A program made the translations under genes and the position numbers. From Deltaproteobacteria bacterium (GTDB taxonomy: Bacteria > Desulfobacterota > Desulfobacteria > Desulfobacterales > BuS5), in the NCBI GenBank assembly GCA_021157555.1, contig JAGGWL010000054.1, positions 1 to 5,591 on the forward strand: a DNA stretch of 5,591 bases, in the 5' to 3' direction. Position 1 is the stretch's first letter, and each line of letters starts with the position of its first letter. Of the stretch, positions 1 through 5,591 are shown in pieces. Under the pieces are notes generated by a model. The model made no database searches and was not told the origin of the DNA. It saw nothing but the letters and a program-made list of their open reading frames with translations.

Positions 1-2
1 AA

Positions 3-269
3 AGTAAAATAAAATTGGTTAAAGATGGCTCTAAATTCCTGTTGATCATTATGAGGATTGCTACCCTGTACTCACCCCTGAAAATCTTTATGCCGACAAG
101 TCTTGCTTTTTTCTCTCTGGGACTTTTATGGTATCTCTACTCTTATTTTATAATAAATAGCGGCTTTCCCAAAATGTCTCTGCTACTTTTTATGACTTCG
201 GTCATTATCTTTATGCAAGGTCTATTGTCAGAGCAGATTTGTCAGATGAGATATGATAAAAGTGGATGA
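3..269 (+). CDS. GT2-family glycosyltransferase, C-terminal membrane part (5' end outside the window)
   Basis: This is the 3' end of a gene that begins upstream: the frame is open to the first bases, so the TTG at base 15 is not a convincing start. The visible ~88 residues begin with SKIKLVKDGSKF, followed by a hydrophobic LLIIMRI segment and the stretch TLYSPLKIFMPTSLAFF. They then form two membrane segments (about LAFFSLGLLWYLYSYFII and MSLLLFMTSVIIFMQGLL) and end in SEQICQMRYDKSG. This layout, with a basic juxtamembrane piece, 'SPLK-F-P-S' and a closing 'GLLSEQI..R' segment, is typical of the tail of DPM1-like GT2 enzymes, which use an activated sugar and often act on polyprenyl phosphate or lipid acceptors at the inner membrane. 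The catalytic GT-A domain is not in the window, so donor and acceptor are unknown. An 82-base gap separates it from the next gene, on the same strand. The family call is from remembered resemblance of the tail. Confidence 0.75.
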   Translation, partial: SKIKLVKDGSKFLLIIMRIATLYSPLKIFMPTSLAFFSLGLLWYLYSYFIINSGFPKMSLLLFMTSVIIFMQGLLSEQICQMRYDKSG

Positions 270-337
270 TTGCTATGTTATGTGGTTTTACATGTAATAT
301 AAGTTTGTTTTCTAAGCCACTTTTTCATGCCTTACAT

Positions 338-342
338 GGAGG
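338..342 (+). promoter_or_regulatory. Ribosome binding site of the GT4 gene
   Basis: GGAGG lies nine bases before the ATG at 352. It is a strong Shine-Dalgarno match at good spacing and supports that start. It is the clearest ribosome binding site in the left part of the window; the two downstream genes lack a comparable one and probably depend on coupled translation. Confidence 0.8.
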
Positions 343-351
343 ATCTAAAGC

Positions 352-1557
352 ATGCGGAAAAATGTGTTAGTTTTAACTACTTGTTATCCTCTTTCAGATA
401 CAGATATTTCGGCGATCTTTCTTAAGTCTTTGTATGAAGCGATGGCAAAAGTGGTAAAGATCAGGATTACGATCCTCGCAGCTGATCATGAAGATGTTGA
501 TTCTGATTTTGATGATAAACTGGTTAAACAAGGATTGAAGGTAAAACGATATCGGTATTTTTTCCGCAGATGGCAGACTTTGTTGTATGGGGATGCAGCC
601 TTATCTAACCTTAGGAAGAACTCATTCTCCGCATTTTTACTTATCCCTTTATTGTTGTCACTATTCATTTATAGTATATTTGAATTAGCTCATGGTAAGT
701 ATTCACTCATCCATGCTCATTGGTCTTTACCAACCGGTTTAGTTGCAGTTATATTAGGAAAGCTTTTTCATATGCCAGTCATGGTTACTTCCCATGGTGG
801 AGATATATATGGTTTGCACGGAAATGTTAGCAGAATGTTGCAAAAGTGGGTTTTTTCAGAGGCTGAAATGGTAAATGCGGTGAGTCAACCGGTAATGAAA
901 GAAATTAAATTATTAGCTCCGCGATCGCATGTGATAGTTAAATCAATGGGCGTTGATGATGATCTTTTTTCTCCAGTAAGTGATGCAAAAAAGCAGCTTG
1001 GCATAGCAGATGATAGCAAGGTCTTGCTTTTTGTTGGTCGTTTTTCAGAAAAAAAGGGGGTGGAATATTTATTAGAGGCAACTGAAATTATTAAACAAAA
1101 AATAAATAACTTCCAAATATTATTGATAGGCAAAGGAAATCTGGAAAAAAAGATCAGGGAAATAATAGGCGAAAAAAAACTTCAGGGGATAGTGAAGGTG
1201 TTGGGGGTGGTAGAAAACGCGAGACTGCCAATTTACTATTCTGCAGCTGATCTACTGGTTGTGCCTTCAGTAGCCGATGTGGGGGGACAAGAGGGTCTAC
1301 CGGTAACCATTATGGAAGGACTACTTTGCGGAAGAAAAATTGTGACTACCAAGGTTGGAGGAATTGTAGAATTATCCGAACTGAAATCCATATTTTTTTC
1401 TGAACAGAAAAATGGGGAAAATCTTGCAAAAGTAATTTGTAACGCGCTGGAAGATAAAAATATTTTGCCAAATGAGTCCAGAGAAGAAGGAATGCGTTTT
1501 TCAATTAATAAAGTTGCCGCTGATTTTATTGGTTATTATGAAGAATTATTGAAGTGA
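352..1557 (+). CDS. GT4-family (GT-B fold) glycosyltransferase
   Basis: This is a complete 401-residue protein, the normal length for GT4 enzymes, which move a sugar from a nucleotide-sugar to a lipid-linked or glycan acceptor with retention of configuration. The N-terminal Rossmann half starts MRKNVLVLTTCYPLSDTD and carries HAHWSLPTGL (residues ~121-130) and TSHGGDIYGLHG (~146-157), an acceptor-side signature of TuaC/PimB-like members. The C-terminal half has the phosphate-binding VGRFSEKKGVEYLLEA (R230, K235) and the E-x7-E motif EGLPVTIME (E314, E322), followed by a CGRKIVTTKVGGI segment. No membrane-spanning segment is certain; a hydrophobic patch near residues 95-110 (LLIPLLLSLFIYSIF) could associate with the membrane. 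The ATG at 352 is supported by GGAGG nine bases upstream. Its stop overlaps the start of the next gene. It likely adds one sugar to a surface glycan together with the upstream GT2 enzyme. Donor and acceptor cannot be assigned. Confidence 0.92.
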   Translation: MRKNVLVLTTCYPLSDTDISAIFLKSLYEAMAKVVKIRITILAADHEDVDSDFDDKLVKQGLKVKRYRYFFRRWQTLLYGDAALSNLRKNSFSAFLLIPLLLSLFIYSIFELAHGKYSLIHAHWSLPTGLVAVILGKLFHMPVMVTSHGGDIYGLHGNVSRMLQKWVFSEAEMVNAVSQPVMKEIKLLAPRSHVIVKSMGVDDDLFSPVSDAKKQLGIADDSKVLLFVGRFSEKKGVEYLLEATEIIKQKINNFQILLIGKGNLEKKIREIIGEKKLQGIVKVLGVVENARLPIYYSAADLLVVPSVADVGGQEGLPVTIMEGLLCGRKIVTTKVGGIVELSELKSIFFSEQKNGENLAKVICNALEDKNILPNESREEGMRFSINKVAADFIGYYEELLK

Positions 1558-2645
1558 TGCATTATGATCAGAAGGCTGAAGCAGTTGTCAATATGAAGGT
1601 TTTTCAAATAGATTTTGATTCCATGATGAAAGTTCTCCTCTATATTCCGGATAATAAGTTGTATTATGCTGAATATTTTCAAAAAGAATATGGAGAACAT
1701 TTTTCCCAACTTTGTTTTGATAAAGGCATGATCAACGACGAGGATTTTGACATCTTTGTTTATGTTGATACTATGATGCAAGCGGAAGGATGTAAAAAAT
1801 ACCGCCGTTTAATCGGGAAGGTATTTCCATTAACGTATGCTTGGGGTTTCAGAGATGGGAACCATAGAAAAGTAAACCTTTATTATCGCTCCAATTACTT
1901 CCGTTATTTTTTAAGGTCGTACTTGCCAATAAACCTGCATACGTTTCTTCTTGAGCCTCTGATGTATTATATTGGCTTGCTGAGGGGTTTTACCCTTTTA
2001 CATGCTGCATCGGCGGATAATCACGGTCAGGGTTTGGTTATTTCTGCCCAATCAGGGTGTGGAAAGACGAGCACAGTGTTTAAATTGATTAGAAGTGGTT
2101 GCGGATTTTTAGGTGATGATCTAGTGTGGGTTTCGGAAGAGGGTGATCTTCTTCGTTACCCGAGGTTAATTCACTTGTTTTCCTATGTATTGCAATATAG
2201 TAGTTTTTTAACATTACCGTGGAAACTGCATATTTATTTAAAAGTAAAAGATTTTCTAAGACAAATCATTGAATTTATTATCGGTGAGCAGTTTAATATT
2301 GCAACGCGCGTGGATATAAAGGATTTAATGAATTCAGTTGATATTGTAAATCGAACTGTCTTAACCGGTTTTTTTTTCATGCGTAAAGAGTCCGACGTGT
2401 TGGTTGAAAGCATTGATGACTCCAATCGACTTGCCAGTATTGACAGCATTATGGAAGTTAACGAACCCATGGATAATTTGTTCAAAAATTTTTTTGAAGA
2501 TGATGAATCTTTACGGATAACAGTTAGGAAGAGACAAGAAAAATTGTTGAACACAATTCTCCATAATTCTAAAGCTTTTATGATTAATCGGGAGCTAGTG
2601 AAAACGGAGGTTGAGCCTTTGTTGTGGTTACTGGATAATGAATAA
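1557..2645 (+). CDS. HprK-related P-loop kinase-like protein in a glycan cluster
   Basis: The protein has 362 residues from the ATG at 1557, which overlaps the previous stop as TGATG. A GTG at 1554 (GTGA overlap) and an ATG at 1593 are other possible starts, and none has a clear ribosome binding site. The core matches the HPr kinase/phosphorylase-like fold: a LLHAASAD strand (~147-154), the P-loop AQSGCGKT (~164-171), then LIRSGCGFLGDDLVWV (~178-193), where GDD sits at the HprK Walker B/catalytic Asp position, followed by an RYPRLIHLF strand. The first ~140 residues (YYAEYFQKEYGEHF, YFRYFLRSYLP) match nothing I recognise. No HPr-recognition or HprK N-terminal domain is visible, and there is no HPr gene nearby, so it is probably not a classical carbon-regulation HprK. 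Related orphan kinases occur in exopolysaccharide and lasso-peptide clusters, where some phosphorylate a serine of a peptide product. Here the substrate could be a sugar, lipid carrier or protein; that is inference. The P-loop lacks the usual first glycine. Confidence 0.75.
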   Translation: MHYDQKAEAVVNMKVFQIDFDSMMKVLLYIPDNKLYYAEYFQKEYGEHFSQLCFDKGMINDEDFDIFVYVDTMMQAEGCKKYRRLIGKVFPLTYAWGFRDGNHRKVNLYYRSNYFRYFLRSYLPINLHTFLLEPLMYYIGLLRGFTLLHAASADNHGQGLVISAQSGCGKTSTVFKLIRSGCGFLGDDLVWVSEEGDLLRYPRLIHLFSYVLQYSSFLTLPWKLHIYLKVKDFLRQIIEFIIGEQFNIATRVDIKDLMNSVDIVNRTVLTGFFFMRKESDVLVESIDDSNRLASIDSIMEVNEPMDNLFKNFFEDDESLRITVRKRQEKLLNTILHNSKAFMINRELVKTEVEPLLWLLDNE

Positions 2646-3570
2646 TTCTATCTGGAGGAAGCTTTCCTACCTCATTTTGTTCTTTATAGGAATATTTTAC
2701 CTTTACTTTTATCATTCATATTTAGCAATCCTGAAAAGTTTAACAGTTGGGTATTTCGTAATTATTTCTGTTTTATCTTTTGGCACTTTTCTTTTTCTAG
2801 CGATTCAATTTAAATTTTTAGTAGAGATATTTTATCTGAATTTGGAGTTTAAGGAATGGTTTGGCTTGACGGTTATAAATACCATGATAAGTTATTATAC
2901 TCCTGCTAGGGGTGGATTGATTGCTAGAGCATATTACCTTAATCGCAAGTATGATTTACCATATTCCAAATATATGTCATTGCTGGGAGGAAGTTATACT
3001 ATAAACTTTTTTGTAGCTTCACTTGGAATAATATTTTTTTCTTGTTTTTCTGCCTTTCACAGCGGTGTTTGGAATTTGAAAATTCTTGGAGTGGGAATAG
3101 GACTTTTGATAGGGACAATAATTTTTAGTATATTACTCTTCATAGGTTGCTCTCGTACTATTTCTTTTAAAACAGGAAGAATTTTCAATATGATAAATAA
3201 TTTCATGGATGGGATGAACCTGTTTAGAAAACATCCATTCATGGTACTTAAAATATCTTTTGTGCAGTTTTGTTTAATTTTTATCATGGGGGGGAAATTA
3301 TACTGGTCCTTTAAAGCGGTAGGTCGATCGGTAGCTTTGATAGATATTTTGGTTATTCAATCCTTGGTAGTTTTTTCCATGGTTATTTCTATTACTCCTG
3401 GCAATCTAGGGATTAAAGAAGGCATAATTGGTTTATTTGCCAGCCAGTTGGGAGTTCCTTTTGCAGATGCAATTATGGCAGCATCAGTTGATCGGGGGAT
3501 TTCCATGCTGATAACTTTTTTTCTTGGTATGAGTTATAGCAAGATATTGATTGATAATAAATCTAGATGA
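2638..3570 (+). CDS. Flippase-like membrane protein (lysylphosphatidylglycerol synthase TM family)
   Basis: This is a 310-residue integral membrane protein of about the expected family length. Hydrophobic segments lie near residues 9-27, 37-60, 115-137, 149-170, 200-225, 232-253 and 287-303. Family hallmarks are NTMISYYTPARGGLIARAYYL (~81-101; here P89 and the RGG of 91-93) and ITPGNLGIKEG (~252-262) followed by ASVDRGISML (~282-291). These polar, glycine-rich stretches set in the membrane are the conserved core of MprF-like TM domains, which move or modify lipids. The soluble aminoacyl-transfer domain of true MprF is absent, as in the many short members found in glycan and hopanoid/glycolipid clusters. 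The ATG at 2638 overlaps the kinase stop by eight bases. A TTG at 2611 would add nine residues, but it directly abuts GGAGG (2606-2610) and so has no usable spacing. Expression probably depends on coupling to the kinase gene. A role in moving or exporting a lipid-linked glycan is inferred from context. Confidence 0.85.
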   Translation: MNNSIWRKLSYLILFFIGIFYLYFYHSYLAILKSLTVGYFVIISVLSFGTFLFLAIQFKFLVEIFYLNLEFKEWFGLTVINTMISYYTPARGGLIARAYYLNRKYDLPYSKYMSLLGGSYTINFFVASLGIIFFSCFSAFHSGVWNLKILGVGIGLLIGTIIFSILLFIGCSRTISFKTGRIFNMINNFMDGMNLFRKHPFMVLKISFVQFCLIFIMGGKLYWSFKAVGRSVALIDILVIQSLVVFSMVISITPGNLGIKEGIIGLFASQLGVPFADAIMAASVDRGISMLITFFLGMSYSKILIDNKSR

Positions 3571-3665
3571 AGGTTGATCCATGGCATCAAAAAGAGCCTT
3601 TCCGAAAAACAGGGTCAGAGTAAAATTAAATTCTGAAGTCAACTCAGGAGGATCATAGATTTTTT
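3571..3665 (+). other. Possible interspersed-repeat fragment after the glycan genes
   Basis: This piece of the convergent gap carries no convincing gene. A 25-codon frame from the ATG at 3581 reads MASKRAFPKNRVRVKL and ends NSGGS before TAG at 3657-3659. The opposite strand is also open and reads DPPELTSEFNFTLTLFFGK across the same bases. Being open on both strands with protein-like composition is more like a conserved non-coding or repeat unit than a gene. I have an impression of similar short peptides among hypothetical ORFs in sulfate-reducer genomes, but cannot confirm it. There is no ribosome binding site for the 25-codon frame; the AGGAGG at 3646-3651 lies at its end and leads to no gene. 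Confidence 0.25.
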
Positions 3666-3739
3666 CACAGATTGTTTTACTATTGTTCATGGTATGGTTT
3701 TTTGAGTTCTTGTAAGATTGTCAGTCCCGCGCAAACTGG

Positions 3740-3757
3740 AATTGGAGTCAATTTTTT
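3740..3757 (+). terminator. Weak candidate rho-independent terminator (plus strand)
   Basis: AATTG, a four-base loop GAGT, and CAATT form a 5-bp hairpin followed directly by a run of T (TTTT to 3757). It would stop plus-strand transcription leaving the glycan genes just before it enters the convergent ATPase gene. The stem is short and AT-rich, and it sits 170 bases after the last stop codon, so the call is tentative. No stronger hairpin was found in the gap. Confidence 0.25.
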
Positions 3758-4907
3758 AGTGATCCTTCTTTATTCCAAGAAGGGTTGGCAGTGTGGTCAG
3801 GGCTTTCCCAGTTGGGATAAGGTTGATATTATCTACGAATATCTCTTTGTCCCCACCATAAAACAGGAATAGGGTCGCCTGCGGATAATCATGGGCAAAT
3901 AATTTTAGCCCTCTCAGGTCTTTTGTCCGAATTTTTGCTGCTCTTTTTACTTCTATGGCGATTAGACCATTTTTACCATAAAGAACAAAATCGACCTCGT
4001 GGCCGGTTGATGTGTGCCAATAATAGAGTTCGAACTTAAGCCTAAATAGATCATTTACGGCTCTTAATTCTTGAAATACCAAGGTCTCAAGGGCGGAACC
4101 ATCAATTTCCTCAGGGCTGTCCAGAGGGCCTTTTGGCCGTATAGCTCTGTAGACCCCAGCATCAAAAAAGAAAAATTTTGGGTGTGCTCCTAACCTTCTT
4201 TTTGCCCGTTTACTGAATATTGGGATTCGATGAGCCAGCAGAAGATCTTCGAGAATGTAGAAGTATGCTTCGACGAGCTTGCGATTAGACTGGCACTCTC
4301 TCGCCACCTCAGAGATGTTAAGAATTGAGGCCTGAGAAAAGCTGGCAGCTTCGAGAAACCGGGCAAAAGTTTGCAGGTTTCTAGTTAACCCCTCCTGTTG
4401 AACTTCTTCTCGCAGGTAAGTCTGTATATAGCTTGTGAGATAGTCGCCGGGGTCCGGTTCTGAGAAAATTGCCGGGAGATGCCCAAATTTCAAAGATTTT
4501 GATAAAGAAAAATCACCTCCGAGTTCACCAGCGGTTAAAGGATACATGAAACGAGTCAAAGCTCGGCCTGCCAATAAATTTACGCCTCTGTCTCGTAATT
4601 TCCTGGCACTTGACCCGGTTAAAACAAACTTTATTTTTCTTTCCTCAATCAGCCGATGGACTTCATTGAGTAATTCCGGCACTCGTTGTATCTCGTCTAT
4701 GATCAGCCAATCATCAAAATGGGGGGGGATAAGTTCCTCCAGTTTTGAAGGTGAGGCCAAAAGTGAATTGTAGGTTTTCGATTCCAGAAGATCAATTCTT
4801 ATTCCGGTTGGAAATTGATGTCGTAGCCAGGTAGTTTTGCCGGTGGCCCGGGGGCCAAAGAGAAAAAAGCTTTTGTTAACCGGTATATTTATGATTCTGG
4901 AGTACAT
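3756..4907 (-). CDS. AAA ATPase / DUF4143 protein with nuclease-like C-terminus
   Basis: This is a complete 383-residue protein of the widespread AAA_14-DUF4143 family. The N-terminal ATPase domain has Walker A GPRATGKTT (residues 18-26), Walker B WLIIDEIQRVP (67-77; D71, E72), a sensor-like LTGSSARKL (96-104) and the family stretch GRALTRFMYPLTAGEL (~114-129). The DUF4143 part starts near DYLTSYIQTYLREEVQ (~155-170), with a winged-helix-like segment (ILNISEVARECQSNRKLVEAY, ~195-215, here given in part by S199-R203 and N208-Y215) and FFFFDAGVYRAI (~245-256). The C-terminal region has the order of a PD-(D/E)XK fold: E274 or E280, then GHEVDFVLYG (D306), then AIEVKRA (E319, K321). All key residues are present, so the gene looks intact. 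The physiological role of the family is unsettled. The ATG at 4907 is the only good start, because an in-frame TAA lies just upstream; GGAG precedes it at only two bases, a poor spacing. It is convergent with the glycan genes and has a possible promoter of its own. Confidence 0.92.
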   Translation of the reverse strand: MYSRIINIPVNKSFFLFGPRATGKTTWLRHQFPTGIRIDLLESKTYNSLLASPSKLEELIPPHFDDWLIIDEIQRVPELLNEVHRLIEERKIKFVLTGSSARKLRDRGVNLLAGRALTRFMYPLTAGELGGDFSLSKSLKFGHLPAIFSEPDPGDYLTSYIQTYLREEVQQEGLTRNLQTFARFLEAASFSQASILNISEVARECQSNRKLVEAYFYILEDLLLAHRIPIFSKRAKRRLGAHPKFFFFDAGVYRAIRPKGPLDSPEEIDGSALETLVFQELRAVNDLFRLKFELYYWHTSTGHEVDFVLYGKNGLIAIEVKRAAKIRTKDLRGLKLFAHDYPQATLFLFYGGDKEIFVDNINLIPTGKALTTLPTLLGIKKDH

Positions 4908-4940
4908 ATCTCCATATTACATAGTTTTTTGGAAAAATCA

Positions 4941-4968
4941 AGTATAAAAAGTAAGAAAAGTGGAGCAA
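4941..4968 (-). promoter_or_regulatory. Candidate sigma-70-like promoter of the ATPase gene
   Basis: Read on the minus strand, TTGCTC (4968-4963) and TATACT (4946-4941) are separated by 16 bases. The -10 element matches TATAAT in five of six positions, and the -35 matches TTGACA in three of six. It lies about 33 bases before the ATG at 4907, a sensible leader length. The surrounding DNA is very AT-rich, so chance matches are easy. Confidence 0.4.
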
Positions 4969-4998
4969 ATTTATTTTTTTATTTAAGGGGTTTCCCGG

Positions 4999-5139
4999 CT
5001 AATATTCTATAGCCTTTATATCCGTTTGGTTGAAATTGTCTCCTTTGAACAGTAGGGATTCACCGCTGTACTTGGCGAGGGCGTTAGAACAGCAATCGCC
5101 AATATTTAATTTGGCCGGTTGTCCAGATCCGGCAGGGCA
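4999..5139 (-). pseudogene. 3' remnant of a VapC-type PIN-domain toxin gene
   Basis: Translating the gap on the minus strand gives a 46-codon open piece ending at TAG (5001-4999). It contains GSGQPAKLNIGDCC, then SNALAKYSGESLLFKGDNF and NQTDI. This follows the C-terminal third of VapC ribonucleases, where 'G-HPA-LN-GDC-SYALAK', then 'LLFKG-DF--TDI' is the recurring pattern; the Asp of GDC and the Asp residues of KGDNF and TDI fall at acidic positions of the PIN active site region. VapC is normally about 130 residues and degrades specific RNA, paired with a VapB antitoxin. Here an in-frame TAA (5142-5140) closes the frame upstream, only about 36 bases remain before the HIT gene stop, and no N-terminal D-T/S motif or vapB can be seen. 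The toxin is therefore almost certainly inactive, a relic of a lost vapBC locus. The family call rests on pattern recognition of about 40 residues. Confidence 0.7.
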
Positions 5140-5178
5140 TTACAGCATCGTCCAGCGATTAAATTTGTATCGCCATAG

Positions 5179-5571
5179 TCAATAGTGTTGTTTTACCGGA
5201 ATAACCCCCCGCACTCCGCCCCGAGGATTTTCCATATCTCCCTGACGTCTGGGGATAAGATGGATGTGGCTGTGAAAAATGCTTTGCCCGGCGTCATATC
5301 CACAGTTTATGCCGATATTAAACCCGGTAATCGTGGCATCCTGATGCAGCAGTTCAGTTGTCAATTGCTGAATAAGCTGCCAGGCTTCCGTCATTTCAGC
5401 GGTGGTAAGGTCCAAAGGATTAATGATATGTCGATAGGGAATGACAAGGCAGTGCCCGGCAGTAACCGGATTGCGGTCTTCAATAACGTAAAAACGAGCA
5501 CTTCTTTGTCGAATCATCAAGGTTTGCGGGTTGCAGAAAATGCAGCCTGGTTGTTTGTCCGGTAAATTCAT
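5179..5571 (-). CDS. HIT-family protein (histidine-triad nucleotide hydrolase/transferase)
   Basis: This is a 130-residue protein, typical in length for bacterial HIT proteins, which hydrolyse or transfer nucleotidyl groups (AMP-linked compounds, dinucleoside polyphosphates) in the cytoplasm. The catalytic triad is FHSHIHLIPRR (H100, H102, H104). Other family marks are FYVIEDRNPVTAGHCLVIP (~27-45, here D32, N34-P35, G39-H40), GFNIGINCGYDAGQS (~83-97) and the tail MENPRGGVRGVIP (~113-125). CIFC at residues 10-13 is the N-terminal Cys pair seen in many members and may bind zinc. The ATG at 5571 gives the usual short lead before CIFC. The frame stays open to the window edge (GYITE precedes it), so a start further upstream cannot be excluded, and the ribosome binding site is not clear. 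The vapC remnant and the ATPase gene follow on the same strand, with no sign that the three act together. The exact substrate cannot be told. Confidence 0.93.
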   Translation of the reverse strand: MNLPDKQPGCIFCNPQTLMIRQRSARFYVIEDRNPVTAGHCLVIPYRHIINPLDLTTAEMTEAWQLIQQLTTELLHQDATITGFNIGINCGYDAGQSIFHSHIHLIPRRQGDMENPRGGVRGVIPVKQHY

Positions 5572-5591
5572 TTCTGTTATGTATCCCAGCG

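Noticed and set aside
2234..2554. A 106-codon minus-strand frame inside the kinase gene
   Set aside because: It is antisense to the kinase-like gene, rich in Ser/Thr/Lys as expected from a shadow frame, and without motifs.
3574..3590. Imperfect palindrome TTGATCCATGGCATCAA just after the last glycan gene
   Set aside because: The inner arms leave no room for a loop and no T-run follows, so it is not a terminator; too short to call an operator.
3484..3690. A 68-codon minus-strand frame overlapping the end of the flippase-like gene
   Set aside because: About a third of it is antisense to a well-supported gene, and it has no ribosome binding site. The protein-like stretch in its middle is reported as a possible repeat instead.
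3672..3872. A 66-codon plus-strand frame
   Set aside because: Its second half is antisense to the ATPase C-terminus, and it has no recognisable domain or start signal.
4986..4997. GGGG-TTT-CCC hairpin near the end of the vapC remnant
   Set aside because: The stem is only about three base pairs and no T-run follows in the minus-strand direction; not a credible terminator.
5185..5565. A 126-codon plus-strand frame opposite the HIT gene
   Set aside because: It lies wholly antisense to a gene with a clear histidine triad and family motifs, and its own translation shows no recognisable domain.

Overview
The window holds two unlike parts placed tail to tail. The left part, up to base 3570, is a tightly packed plus-strand run of four genes. 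In order they are the 3' end of a GT2-type glycosyltransferase, a complete GT4-type (GT-B fold) glycosyltransferase, a P-loop kinase-like protein related to the catalytic core of HPr kinase (HprK), and a multi-pass membrane protein of the lysylphosphatidylglycerol-synthase transmembrane ('flippase-like') family. The last three are joined by short stop/start overlaps, so they are probably translated together. The set looks like the end of a cluster for a cell-surface glycan or glycolipid. The glycan and the role of the kinase cannot be read from the sequence.

The right part, from about base 3756 to the end, is on the minus strand. It holds a complete AAA ATPase/DUF4143 protein with a PD-(D/E)XK nuclease-like C-terminal region, a decayed 3' remnant of a VapC-type PIN-domain toxin gene, and a HIT-family nucleotide-binding protein whose start lies close to the window edge. 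The vapC remnant has no long open frame and shows up only when the 271-base gap between the ATPase and HIT genes is translated.

Base composition changes between the parts. Hand-counted 60-base samples gave about 27% GC (3001-3060) and 38% GC (1321-1380) in the glycan genes, against about 47-50% in the ATPase and HIT genes (4261-4320, 5221-5340). The left part therefore looks like the end of an AT-rich, possibly transferred surface-glycan cluster bordering a more average segment. The 185-base convergent gap between them (3571-3755) has no convincing gene. It holds a short stretch that could be an interspersed repeat, and a weak hairpin/T-run.

The organism is a bacterium. The mix of a glycan cluster, a DUF4143 ATPase, a vapC relic and a HIT protein is common in environmental Gram-negative anaerobes such as Desulfobacterota, but no marker here fixes the taxon. 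No tRNA, rRNA, CRISPR array or intact insertion sequence was seen.
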